A DNA stretch of 64,000 nucleotides, taken from positions 1,860,001-1,924,000 of the forward strand of contig JARKIF010000009.1 in NCBI GenBank assembly GCA_029378245.1, read 5' to 3'. Within the stretch, counting starts at the first letter, position 1; every line of letters begins with the position of its first letter. Below, one piece after another: positions 41,996-52,508 of the stretch. The notes beneath the pieces were generated by a model. It had not been told where the DNA came from, did not search any database, and saw only the letters and a list, made by a program, of their open reading frames with translations. This stretch comes from Roridomyces roridus (lineage: Eukaryota > Basidiomycota > Agaricomycetes > Agaricales > Mycenaceae). The position numbers and the translations under genes were made by a program.

Positions 41996-43169
41996 ATGCA
42001 AGAAATCAAAGAGATTGTCGTGGAACACCCGTTGCTCAAGATTGGTTGCACTCTTGGAGAAGGTTGTTTCGTCGGGAGACTAGGCCCGAGTCATTGAACG
42101 CCGAGACAGGCCCGGTCTGGGATGCTGAAACGTCGACGCTTCATTTCGTCGACATTGACGAATGCAAGGTGGGCATAGACGGCGTTTACTGTGGCCCAAC
42201 TGACAGTCTGAAGATTCTGCACTACAATACCGTGAGTGGCGAGGTCCAAGTGGAACAACTCGAGGAGAAGATCGGTTGCATTGCATTGAGACGGGATGGG
42301 CCAGGAGTACGTATGGTCTTACTTGGCGCGTACTGACGTGTCTGTTAGTTGGCAGGAGCGACTGCGCGAGGATTCGCGCTCTTTGAAAAGGGCGACTCGA
42401 CGCTTCAATATCTCAGTCGGCCTCTTCCGGAAGATATTCAGGCATATACTCGGTTCAACGATGGCGGCTGCGATAGCCATGGGCGCTTCTTTGCGGGAAC
42501 GATGTATGACCAGGAACGCGGCATACCTGGCCAATTGTGGATGTATGATCCCGCCGACAACAGCTGCTCGATTGTTGATCCCGGTCCGTTCACGGATTCG
42601 AATGGGCTGGGATGGAGTCCCGACGAAAAGATTTTGTAAGTCGACGGGCCGGCTGGGCGCTTGAATGCTAAAACCAGGCGCAGTTATTTTACCGACTCGA
42701 TAAAGAACGTGATTTACGCTTACGACTACGACGCCACGACAGCGAGGCTGACGAACCGACGTGTATTCGTGGACGCCATCGCTCTCGGATTCCCTGCAGA
42801 TTCGTTCTGCGATGGTCTTTGTGTCGACATGGAAGGTGGTGTGTGGAGTGCCCGGCAAGTCCCGTGGTCGCTTTTCCGATGTGTTGGCTAAATCTGCCCA
42901 GCTGGGGAGGTTCGGAAGTGGTGCGGTTCGGGCCGCGGGGCGATGTGGACTTGAGGGTCAAGTTCCCAAGTGTGCTGAATGTTACCTCGTGCGCGTTTGG
43001 AGGTCCCAAGAACGATCTGCTGTATGTCACGACGACTCATTGTCGAGCGAGCAAACAGGGAATCATGCAAGAACGATATCCAGATTCTGGACATGTTTTT
43101 GTGGTTGACTTGGGTGGGCGGTATGAGGGTGTGAAGCGGCACCGATTCGGCATTGATCATCATCAGTAA
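41996..43169 (+). CDS. SMP-30/gluconolactonase family protein
   Basis: Starts MQEIKEIVVEHPLLKIGCTL. An intron joins to GEGPVWDAETSTLHFVDIDE, the family signature with the metal-binding Glu. Then come YNTVSGEVQVEQLEEKIGCI, ARGFALFEKGDSTLQYL, RFNDGGCDSHGRFFAGTM (metal-binding Asn), DSNGLGWSPDEKIL, YFTDSIKNVIYAYDYDATTA and FCDGLCVDMEGGVWSARW with the catalytic Asp. It ends ASKQGIMQERYPDSGHVFVV with TAA at 43167. This is a six-bladed beta-propeller lactonase; the substrate could be a sugar lactone but is not deducible. Five introns are needed. No signal peptide is present, so it is cytosolic. Confidence 0.88.
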
Positions 43170-43317
43170 TCACGTATCATGTAACCTCCATTGGGAACAG
43201 CTATCCAGTTTTGATCTCACCGTCAGGTGTTAGACGACTCATCCTCCTCCTCCTCAAGACAAGGTAAAGGCCTCTTGGAAGCTCGTCGTACTCTGCTCAA
43301 CGCGTGCTGGTAGACCC

Positions 43318-44078
43318 ATGGCCACTTTCTCCTCGACACCCATCGTCATCGATGGCAAGGGTCATCTCCTTGGTCGGCTGGCCTCCATCATCTCGAAGCA
43401 GGTTCTCTCTGGCCAGAAAATCGTCGTCGTTCGCTGCGAGGAAATCAACATCTCCGGCTCCTTCTTCCGCAACAAAGTGTGTCCATCTTTCCGGCGCGTT
43501 GCTGCAAAAAAATGCTCATTGTATTTCGCAGCTCCGATACCACAACTTCCTCCACAAGCGCCATATTGTGAACCCCAAAAAGTCCGGTCCTTTCCATCAC
43601 CGCGCACCGTCCAAGATCCTCTACCGTGCTATCCGCGGCATGACCCCCCACAAGAGTGCCCGTGGTGCCGCCGCTCTTGAGCGCCTCAAATTGTTTGAGG
43701 GTGTCCCTCCACCCTACGACCGCAAGAAGCGCATGGTCGTTCCGGAGGCCTTGCGTGTCCTGCGGTTGAAACCCGGCCGCAAATACTGCACCGTGAAGGT
43801 TGGCTCCGTTGTGATTATTCCCCAACTTTTATATGAACAAAATCATTAGCGTCTGTCTCACGAGGTTGGTTGGGGCTACAAGGATGTCGTTGACCGTCTT
43901 GAGGAGAAGCGGAAGATCAAGGCGCAGGCGTTCCACGAGCGCAAGGTACGTCTCGTCCTTGTACTTTTTTTTCGCACCGCTCACCAGGTACTACCAGATT
44001 GCTGCGGTCAAGTTGCGTCAAAAGGCTGTAGCGGACAATGGAGCGTCGTTTGAAAAGCTGACGCAGCTGGGGTACTAG
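43318..44078 (+). CDS. RPL13A: 60S ribosomal protein L13a (uL13; RPL16 in yeast)
   Basis: Starts [20 protein letters not shown], then [20 protein letters not shown] and [13 protein letters not shown]. An intron joins to [20 protein letters not shown], then [20 protein letters not shown] and [20 protein letters not shown]. Two further introns lead to [20 protein letters not shown] and [20 protein letters not shown], ending LTQLGY with TAG at 44076. Residue order and length (about 200) match eukaryotic uL13 throughout. Four exons, all in frame. Confidence 0.96.
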
Positions 44079-44250
44079 ACACAGATATACTGCCGTATTA
44101 TGACTATGTTACCTCGCCATGCTATATGCCGCTTGCCATATTTTGTCGGAAGTAATGAGATTTCGAGATTTGATGCATCTCACGTGGACTAGAGAATTTT
44201 CAGCCCTTGCGTCCTGCTTTCATCTCTTCCCCCGCCGTCCCCTCCTCTCC

Positions 44251-45411
44251 ATGTCCGATTCCCCTACTCCTCTTGATCCCGGTAATTCTCTTTCGTGCTC
44301 TGGCTCTTCAACTGACTCGCGTCTCACAGCTTCTCCACCCCAGTCGCGTTCTCCTTCTCCCGCCTCCCAGGACACCCTTACTTTGCGTGCCTTGGTAAGC
44401 ACCAAGGATGCAGGTGTCATAATTGGCAAGGCCGGAAAAAATGTCGCCGATCTGCGCGAACAAACGGGTGTCAAGGCTGGCGTCAGCAAAGTCATCCAAG
44501 GCGTTCATGAGCGCGTCCTCACTGTCACCGGTTCTGTTGAAGGTGTGGCCAAAGTGCGTCTGCCCTCTTTTCAACTTTGTACCTTTCTCACATTTTTTTT
44601 CAGGCCTACACGCTCATTATCCAGCAACTCGTGGCTACGAACCCGACCTCTCCCGTAATTTCTTCCTCCCCGTCCTCTGTCCACACGTCCATCCGCCTCC
44701 TCATATCCCACAATCTCATGGGCACTATCATTGGCAGAAACGGACTCAAAATCAAGGCGATTCAGGACGGCTCTGGTACGCGCATGGTTGCCTCGAAAGA
44801 TATGCTTCCGCAGTCGACGGAGCGTATCGTCGAGGTCCAGGGTGCCCCGGACGCGATCGGTCACGCCATCGAAGAGATCGGTAAATGCCTGTTGGAAGAC
44901 TGGGAGCGGGGCTTGGGCACCGTTCTCTTCCACCCAGGCACGGGCGATGACAGATCCGCCAACAGACGGTCGGTCAACGGCGCGCCAAACTCATACGGTT
45001 CGTCCCGTCGCGCCAACGGGCGTTCTTCGCCACCTAGTTCGCCGCCCCCCGCTCAATCTCCCGTCCTCGCTCAACCGTCTGCCAATTTGCGTACCCAAAA
45101 CATTTCCATCCCGTCGGACATGGTTGGCTGCATCATTGGCCGGAGCGGCACCAAGATCACGGAAATACGCCGCTTGTCTGGATCTAAAATCTCCATCGCC
45201 AAGGCCCCGCACGACGAGACTGGCGAGAGAATGTTCACTATCATTGGGACGCCTGAAGCTAATGAAAAAGCCCTGTTTTTGTACGTCCATAAATACTTTA
45301 GCACCGGCTCTTACGTTGACCATCTTTTTTTGCAGGTTGTACAACCAGCTTGAGAGCGAGAAGGAGAGGCGTGTCAGCAAGGAGACGCACCAGCAGGACA
45401 TGCAGGACTAA
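44251..45411 (+). CDS. Triple KH-domain RNA-binding protein (PCBP/hnRNP K-like)
   Basis: Starts MSDSPTPLDPGNSLSCSGSS, with a Ser/Pro-rich tail of about 45 residues. KH1 has VIIGKAGKNVADLREQTGVK, KH2 has GTIIGRNGLKIKAIQDGSGT and KH3 has GCIIGRSGTKITEIRRLSGS, each with the GxxG loop (GKAG, GRNG, GRSG). A Ser/Pro-rich linker joins KH2 and KH3. Two introns are visible, after KH1 (GTGCGT...TTTCAG near 44552-44604) and near the end (about 45281-45336). The C-terminus is LYNQLESEKERRVSKETHQQ. Fungal relatives such as yeast PBP2 and HEK2 bind poly(C)-rich mRNA and affect its stability and localisation. Which of these it matches is not decided. Confidence 0.9.
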
Positions 45412-45619
45412 ATGTGCACGGGTTTCTCCCCTCTAACCGTAGCCTTTCCTTCATGGAGAACCTGGGCACACATATCTATCCGTACACCCGCCATAACTTA
45501 CTTCTTGGTCTTACCCACTTGCCCCTTCGTGTACTCACTCCCGCTGTCGTCACCTCGTCGTAGTAGTAGCTAATGAACGCTGATAATAGTCCCACCTTCT
45601 GTGTGTACATGTAGAAAAA

Positions 45620-46643
45620 ATGCAACAGCAACCACCAGCATGGGGTCAACAATTCTACTACTCTTCGCACTATGCTCAGGCATATATGCAGCAAATGCCT
45701 CCAACGACGACGCCGCAAGGCTACAGGCCCTCGTCCACTTATAATAATAATGCGCCTCCGAAAAATGCACCTGTTGCCTCGGGCTCACGGTTCCAGCCAG
45801 GACATGTGCGCTGCACGTACAAGACCTGCACATTCCACGGCTCGCCCCAGTCCCTCGAAACGCACATGATGGACCGCCATCTCATCTTCCCTCCAGGCTG
45901 GGACCAACGCCAGAAAAAGTCCGACTGGGATGCAGACCCTAGTCTGAAAGGCAAACCGATCCCAATTCAAGGGACGACGGTGCTGCTCGACTCTCCAGAG
46001 AAGCTCGCTGCGTGGATAGCTGAGCGGAAGAAGCGATGGCCGAGTGCTGTGCGTGTGGAGGAGAAGAAGCGCAAGTTGGAGGAAGCGGTTGCGAGTGGGC
46101 AGTTGGCGTTTGAGGATTCGGGGCTTGCTGGGGCGAGGAAAAGGAGGCGGATGGATGAGGGGATGGAGCGAGGCCGTGGGCGGGGCCGTGGACGTGGGCA
46201 GAGAGGACGTGGTGCTGATGTTGGTCGACGCGGTCCGACGCGTCCTGCTCCTGCCCAGGACTCGGAGAGCAGCAGTGACGACAGTGACGACGCGCCAGAA
46301 GTCGTTTCTTCGCATATTGAGCCTGTTGTGCCTCCGACACCTCCTCCTGTCCAGGCCAAGCAAAAACCCCGTCCGCAACTCCAACCGAAACAACCTGCGC
46401 CCAACCCCTTCGCCTCACGTCCGACCCTTCTGCGCAATGTGAGCTACGCTCTACGCCCATCTTTCTAGTCTGACTGCTCCTCAGCTCCTTCTCCCAGAAA
46501 TCCGTATGACGGTCTCCAACCTGTCTCAGGCCATTCGCTTTCTTGTCGACAATGATTTTCTACAGAATGTCGAACTCAAGCCTGGGCAGGCCAACGAGAG
46601 ACTGATCGAGGTTCTGCACGAGGAGGGTCCAGCGCCATTATAG
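45620..46643 (+). CDS. NUFIP1-domain protein (RSA1-like snoRNP assembly factor)
   Basis: Starts MQQQPPAWGQQFYYSSHYAQ, a Gln/Pro-rich disordered region. A zinc-finger-like segment (CTYKTCTFHGSPQSLETHMM then DRH) follows, then the conserved NUFIP1 block with FPPGWDQRQKKSDWDADPSL, KGKPIPIQGTTVLLDSPEKL and AAWIAERKKRWPS. A long basic helix and an RG-rich run (GRGRGRGRGQRGRG) come next, then an acidic Ser patch. One intron (GTGAGC...CCTCAG) joins to LLLPEIRMTVSNLSQAIRFL and the TAG at 46641. NUFIP1 and yeast RSA1 scaffold the assembly of box C/D snoRNPs with R2TP. It stops 35 bp from the opposing protease gene. Confidence 0.85.
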
Positions 46644-46678
46644 CTTTATAAGATACATAATTCCCCAATAGTACTACA

Positions 46679-49600
46679 CTACGAGCGATCGTCGCTCTCG
46701 GAATCCGAATCAAATTCACTGCCGCTTTCGCAGCTGTCGCAGTCGTGGTCATGCTCTGCAAGCTCCTCTGGGTCAATTTCCAAAGTCCGCTTCTCCACGC
46801 TGAAACCAGAGCTCGCAAGGCCATCGGCAATCTCGTCCTGCTTGGCGGGCGCTGTCACGACGATGGCGACAGATGAGGACGCGTCGAAGAGAGGAAGGAA
46901 GTATTTCTTGAAGATTCCCAAAACGTCCTCCTTGGTCACGACTTGATACTGCTCCAACAGGTCGACCTGATGCGTCTGGGGTACACCGCGCAGAGCCTGG
47001 TTAGTGAAGGAAACGAGAGCAGCACGCCCGGCAGTCGACACATTCTTGGCGACTCCGTAGACCACAGTGCTTTTCGCGGCATCCAGAGTTGTCGTGTCCA
47101 GAGATATCTAGCAAATTTGTAAGCAGTCTGAATCGAGGTTGTGAGTGAGATTGCGCACAGATCCGTCAACGAGCCCTTTCAGTACATTCGACGCTTCTTT
47201 GTACGCACTCATACTGTTTGAGCTGCGATACAGGGAGAAGCTCAGGAGCCCAGACTCGACGTCCAAAGACACATAGGCGCCATAGGCGAGCCCTGATCCT
47301 CGAATGTACCGCCACAAGTAGCTTTCAGTTGCATTCAATACTTCGAGTGCGATGCGGAACGCGGGATACTCGGGGTGGTTGAAGCCTTTGATACCCTTGG
47401 TGGAATACGTGACGAAAGAGCTCTCGATGGTCGGAAGACTCATCACGACAGCCTTGTTCACAGGCTTTTCACCCAGCTCGCTCAACGTCTGCGAAGACAG
47501 CGGGACGGGAGAGAGCGTTTTTTCCTGCACAACATTGTCAGAAGGGTTTTGGGAGCGACAATTGGTCTCACAGGTAAAGCCGTTGCAAAGTACTTTGCCC
47601 AAGTCGATCGTGGCTTGTTCAACTTGAGGACATTCCCAGTCACCGAGAAACGAACACCAGACGGGTCCGCCGCTGTGTCCTAATAAGCCAAACCCACAGA
47701 AAGATTGAGCTGACGCACCATATCGCCTGATCTCTTCCAAATCCGCAATGACCTGCTCCGGCTTCTCGGAAAGCTGGGTCGCAAGTTTGGGCATGAAGTC
47801 GATCTGAGGAAGAATACCGCCGGCCCGTGACGTGGAGGCATCGCTATGCAGCAAGTCAGCCCATAGGGAACCCAGGACCGTGTTTCCGTCGCGCTTCATC
47901 TCGGGAAGAGACTGCTGAATCTTGGCGATGGTGACTTGCAACCTTTCCTTGTCAAAGACGGCGCCATACATGAGGTCTCTTAACCAAGCAATCGCTGTCT
48001 CGTAGTGGGCTGTCTCGACTTTGATGCTGATGCGGAAGGTTTCTGCGAACAGGCCGCCAACACCCAAACCGACGTCATACGACACAGTCTCGTTGTCCAG
48101 TTTGTTCACCACGTCCTCGTGTGTCAACCGTTCGCCAGATTGCCTGACCACTGGTAAAGCAAAGAAGGCAGACAGATAGGTCGAAATGAGGCTGCCACGA
48201 AAGGATCAGTTGTTTTTTTCGGTTACCGATTCGCCACGACTCACGGACGAAGCCGGTGTGGAAGTTTGGTAAGGGAGAATAACGCATGTACGCTGACAAA
48301 GTCGGACTGGAACCTGCATCAGCACACGACAAGAACCAGAAGAAGAATGTCCCACTTCGACATGGTCATATTGCACAAAGAAAGGGAGGGACGACCCATC
48401 CGATTCGATATATTCCGACAAGGCCTCCGAGTCTGGCACTCGAGCCGCCGGCGCACGCCCAGTTCCCGGCTCTTGAAGGCTCTGCACGGGTATGAAAGCA
48501 ATGCTCTTGACGCTTGGAACCGCAAAATCTAGCAGGATTTCCGTCGGAATGGGTTTGTCGTGCTCAGCCTTGGCTTCTTCGAGCTCCGTCTCCGCCTTCT
48601 TCAGTCCTTCTGGTCCAAGTCGCTCCACCTGTGCCGCTACGCGAGCCTTCTCGTCGCTCTCCAATTTTGCCGCGAGACTGGCCGACGGCTTTCCACGGAC
48701 AACAACCGAATGCGGGTCTATGTAGTATCTTGGAGGGGTCAAAAGACACTCGCGCCATAGAAATCAAACATACTTCTGGAGAAGATCCGTCCATTGCTTG
48801 CTGGTCCACTTCCGGACCGCTGCATATTGATTCATCTCGTCCATAGACGCTTCCAGTTCGGAACCATCCTCGGCGCCATACAAAAAGTCATTGATGATGG
48901 TGCCAGAGAATGTGTCGCCCTTGGCCGACTCCAATTTGCTCCGCAGCTTGAGAGTTCCGTCGGTCACTGAAACGCGGTTTAATGCAAGTAACATACCTGG
49001 CGCTCATCCCGATTGATCACCATGGCCATTCGCTCCATGTCTATCCCTTCCGTCACGACACGCTGCAGACTAGCCTTCAGTTGGGTATCAAACTTGTCGA
49101 TGTGTTCCGTAGGTATTGAGCCAACGTATATCGCCATATACAGGGCGGTAGCTCGCGTGTCTTCCGAAAAGTAGATATAAGTACTAGGACTCGGTGAGAG
49201 TATGAAATCAATGGTAGTTGTAGAACATACCACAGAGGTGTGTCTATTTCGATGTATTCTTTATTCAACGGGGCCACCGGAGAAGAGGTCAGGTATGTGC
49301 CGATGATTTCCAACGCCTTTCTTTCCAGGAACTCATTTGGAGCAGGCCCCAGGAAAGTGATAATCAGTTCGCCGACACCTGTGGCATCTTCAGCAGCGTC
49401 GATGTGGGTATGCAACCAATTGACTAACTCTCATCATTCTCGGGGAATTCAACGAGGTCTTTGACGGTCTCTTTGATTGGAGGTCTGATTGCACTGGCTG
49501 TTTCCACGAAAGGACGCTTCCAGCCGGTGGGACGCGGCCCCAAATTTTGGCCATGTGCGATCAGGTTGGGCTCTACCTTCTCTTGAAGGACAGACAGAAG

Positions 49601-50733
49601 AGTGGACGTTCCGCTGGAGAGTTTTCCCGTGACAATGAGTGACAAGTTGTGAGGGACGTAGTATGTACTGTGGTATTTCCGGACTTGGTCTGCTAAGAGA
49701 GGATGTTTCATAAATGATTTGGGACTTACTTTGCTCGATCGTCAGCACACGCAATGCCTCCATGAGACCGCCGGTTTCACTGCGATAGGCACTGCCAGGA
49801 GGATCCAACAACCGCTGCAATCTGAGTTACTTGAGGGTGATTCGTGGCGCTGGACTAGATTGCTAACCGTAAAGCCATCAAATCTCCAGAAGTATTTTCT
49901 CTTCCTTGCATTTCGCTGTAGACCACGCCCGAGTCTTGTCCTTTAGGATCAATGTGATGAACCTGACGCCAGAGTTAGCCAGTGAAATATATTAGACAGA
50001 AAACAAACCTCGGTCACAAAACTAAGCATCTCAATGTTAATTTTATCCCGTTGCTGAGTTGAGAATCGCCATTACCCAGCTTTCGTCAAGGTCGGATAGA
50101 GAATGTGGTCGATGTACGGGACGATTATTTGCAAGAATCCTTGTTCCCCAGCAGTAGAGACAGTATAAGCCGTGTGGTCATTGTCGGTCCATGCGTTTGT
50201 CCCGTTCGAGAAGCCTCGGTTGGCAAGGTGGTCTATGATACCCTTGTAAGGATATTTCTCCGAGCCCATGAAAACCAGACTACAATGCAATTAGGCACGC
50301 GCCAGACATGACAGAGAGTTCGTACTGTTCAAGTGTATGTGGGCATCCACTGTCATCGAAAACTGCGAGGCCAATGTCAATGGGAAGCCATGGGAGACGA
50401 TGGATGCCACACTTTCTGTACCGACGACGAAATAGCCATTCACGATTGGGGCTAAAGAAATTAGAAAAGCCAAAGGTTTCTCGTACATGACGCACCCTCA
50501 TAATCGAGATGGACGACACTCAGGCCAGTTACTCGACTTTGCCACTTGGAAACCTGCACATCCGTAAAGTCCAGCTTGACTCTTTTGACCAGATCGAAGT
50601 TGCCAAATTTTTCAGGAAGCGCCACCGGAGTCACCGAAGCCATCTTGCGGGACGAGATACGAGAGAGATTGGATGGAAAGAACGGCTTTTGTCGAAAATG
50701 GGAGGATAGTAGTCGTGAACAGAAACGTAGCAT
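46679..50733 (-). CDS. M16 zinc metalloprotease (YOL098C/SDD3-like)
   Basis: A long, multi-exon insulinase-family protein of about 1,050 residues. The N-terminus is MLRFCSRLLSSHFRQKPFFP at 50733, a possible mitochondrial leader, or MASVTPVALPEKF from an inner ATG at 50643. The inverted zinc motif HTLEH is read across an intron as GCPHTLEHLVFMGSEKYPYK, followed by NAWTDNDHTAYTVSTAGEQG and the downstream Glu region GVVYSEMQGRE. The second half has GELIITFLGPAPNEFLERKA, RATALYMAIYVGSIPTEHID, IINDFLYGAEDGSELEASMD, VGLGVGGLFAETFRISIKVE and GFNHPEYPAFRIALEVLNAT. It ends in an acidic tail (DSESDDRS). The closest named relatives are the yeast YOL098C group; substrates are unknown. Confidence 0.85.
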
Positions 50734-50835
50734 GCAGTCCAAGCCAAGACGCGTAGGCGGCCCGTGATCTCAACTTTGATTCGTTCCCTCGGTATTAGGC
50801 GCGCTATTCATCGCGTCGCGCCCGCGATTCGGACT
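50734..50835. promoter_or_regulatory. Short divergent promoter, M16 protease / NGL-type nuclease
   Basis: About 100 bp separate the outer ATG of the protease (50733, minus) from the first in-frame ATG of the nuclease (50836, plus). The nuclease frame is open upstream without an ATG, so part of this spacer may be leader. No TATA box was seen. Confidence 0.45.
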
Positions 50836-52417
50836 ATGTCCAAAAACTTCCATCGCACTCCAGAACAAATTGCATTGGCCGAGGAACGCAAGGCCAAGCG
50901 ACAGAAACTTTTACATGAACAGCCGCCGCCGAGCGTCGACAATGCCAGCCTTTTCCTATCTCGTCCTTGGTTGGACCTCGATCCTCGACAAGGCTCGCGC
51001 GTCATGACTTGGAACCTATTGGCTCAGTGCTTGGTCCGTAAGTCACCTTCGTCGCGTTCCCGATACTCTCGACAACCCTCGGCTTAGGCAGAGAGTTATT
51101 CCCGACCAGCGACTGCCTGAAAGGCCACCAGCGTCTACCCATGCTTCACGCCGAGCTTCTCGCTCAAGCCCCCGATATCATGTGTCTTCAGGTGAATTTT
51201 CTGCTTGAGAAACGCCGAATCATCACAACTGGCGCTCCAGGAGGTGGATCATCTAGACAAACTTCTGCCTGTCTTGGAAAAAGCAGGCTACGGGCATCAT
51301 TACGCGGCTGGGCCGGGCAAAAAGCACTGGTTGCTTAATCGCATTCAAGAATACAGAATATGCGAAAGTCGAACACCGACTGATCCAATACGACGAACAA
51401 GATGTACGATCCGAAGGCGGTTTGCGTGGATCAAGTTTCAGGACGAGAAATATTGCCTCTCTGTTGGCTTTGAAAAACTTGTCTCAAGACAAGCAGGGCG
51501 TGCTGATAGGCACGACACATCTTTTCTGGCATCCACGGTCAGTGCTTCATCCAGTCCTTTCATTTGCTCAAGGCGACTACAGGTATACGTATGAAAGAAC
51601 TAGGTAAATTTCCCATTCCGTTCTGGAGCACTCTTTGAAACTCTGCAGACAAGCTGGTATCCTAATCAGAGAAATCCTCCGGTTCCGCTCCGAGATCGAG
51701 CGGGAGGACTGGCCCTGTATAATTGCAGGAGGTAATCTATATCGCTGCTCATGCGTCCAACCCTCATATTTCTCAGATTTCAACTTTAGCCCAGACGATC
51801 CCGCTTATTCATTGCTCGTCGGAGAGCAATTGAACGCCGAACAACGAGAGCGGCTCGATTTTTCACGCGTCGTTCATGTCTCCATCGATCCTAGTGTGCC
51901 TCCTACCACAGCGGCTCCTCTCGCAGACGATGAAAGCGAGGCGGTCGACCCGGACAGAGTAATCACCAACGCCCGCCGTGCAGTCCCTGCTGATGGTCTT
52001 CTTTCCGACGACGAACTTGTCTCGTTATTTGCCAGTGGAGCCGTAGTCCGGAGTGCATATGACGAAGGCAGGCGGCTGTCAACTGCGGACCCCGATATTC
52101 CAACCTTTGGCAAGAGAATGTCAATACAGCCCACGACCAAAGGTTTCTACGAGCCCGAATACACTAGTTACACGCATTATTGGAAGGTTCGTGTTCAACT
52201 TACTTACTTTCCCTTTCTTTGCTGACATCCCACTCAGACTGTTCTGGACTATATCTTCATTTTGACAGATCGAAACGCTGTCGTGACTGGTTTGCTCGCT
52301 CCTCACGTTACGAAGAACATTGAGCTTGGGCTCCCCCAGAAGGGTGTCTGCGGAAGCGATCACATGTCTTTATGCGCTGAAATCAGGTTTGAAGCAAGCA
52401 ATGCAACGACGTGCTAG
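50836..52417 (+). CDS. NGL/CCR4-type endonuclease-exonuclease-phosphatase protein (apparent frameshift)
   Basis: Starts MSKNFHRTPEQIALAEERKA, then LDLDPRQGSRVMTWNLLAQC, the first EEP motif. Over an intron it continues RELFPTSDCLKGHQRLPMLH and LLAQAPDIMCLQEVDHLDKL, where the catalytic Glu lies in LQEVD. Later blocks are IGTTHLFWHP, WPCIIAGDFNFSPDDPAYSL, TSYTHYWKT, LDYIFILTDR and GSDHMSLCAEI, with TAG at 52415. All EEP catalytic residues are visible. Between GPGKKH and CLIAFKNTEYAKVEHRLIQY the frame slips by one base near 51325-51335, as though one T is extra. Relatives such as yeast NGL2 trim the 3' end of 5.8S rRNA or act on mRNA tails. Confidence 0.85.
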
Positions 52418-52508
52418 AGTGTATACTAGATTATAGATGTAGGTGGGTATGCGAATGAAAGTGTCCAACAATGCGTATCTTCTACCACCAAACAAAAACA
52501 AAAACCCA

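Noticed and set aside
44207..45411. Alternative plus frame of 226 codons over the KH gene
   Set aside because: It is a shifted reading of the same exons; the KH motifs with GxxG lie in the other frame.
45785..46460. Minus-strand frames of 156-202 codons
   Set aside because: Antisense to the NUFIP1-domain gene; they mirror its RG-rich and Pro-rich codons.
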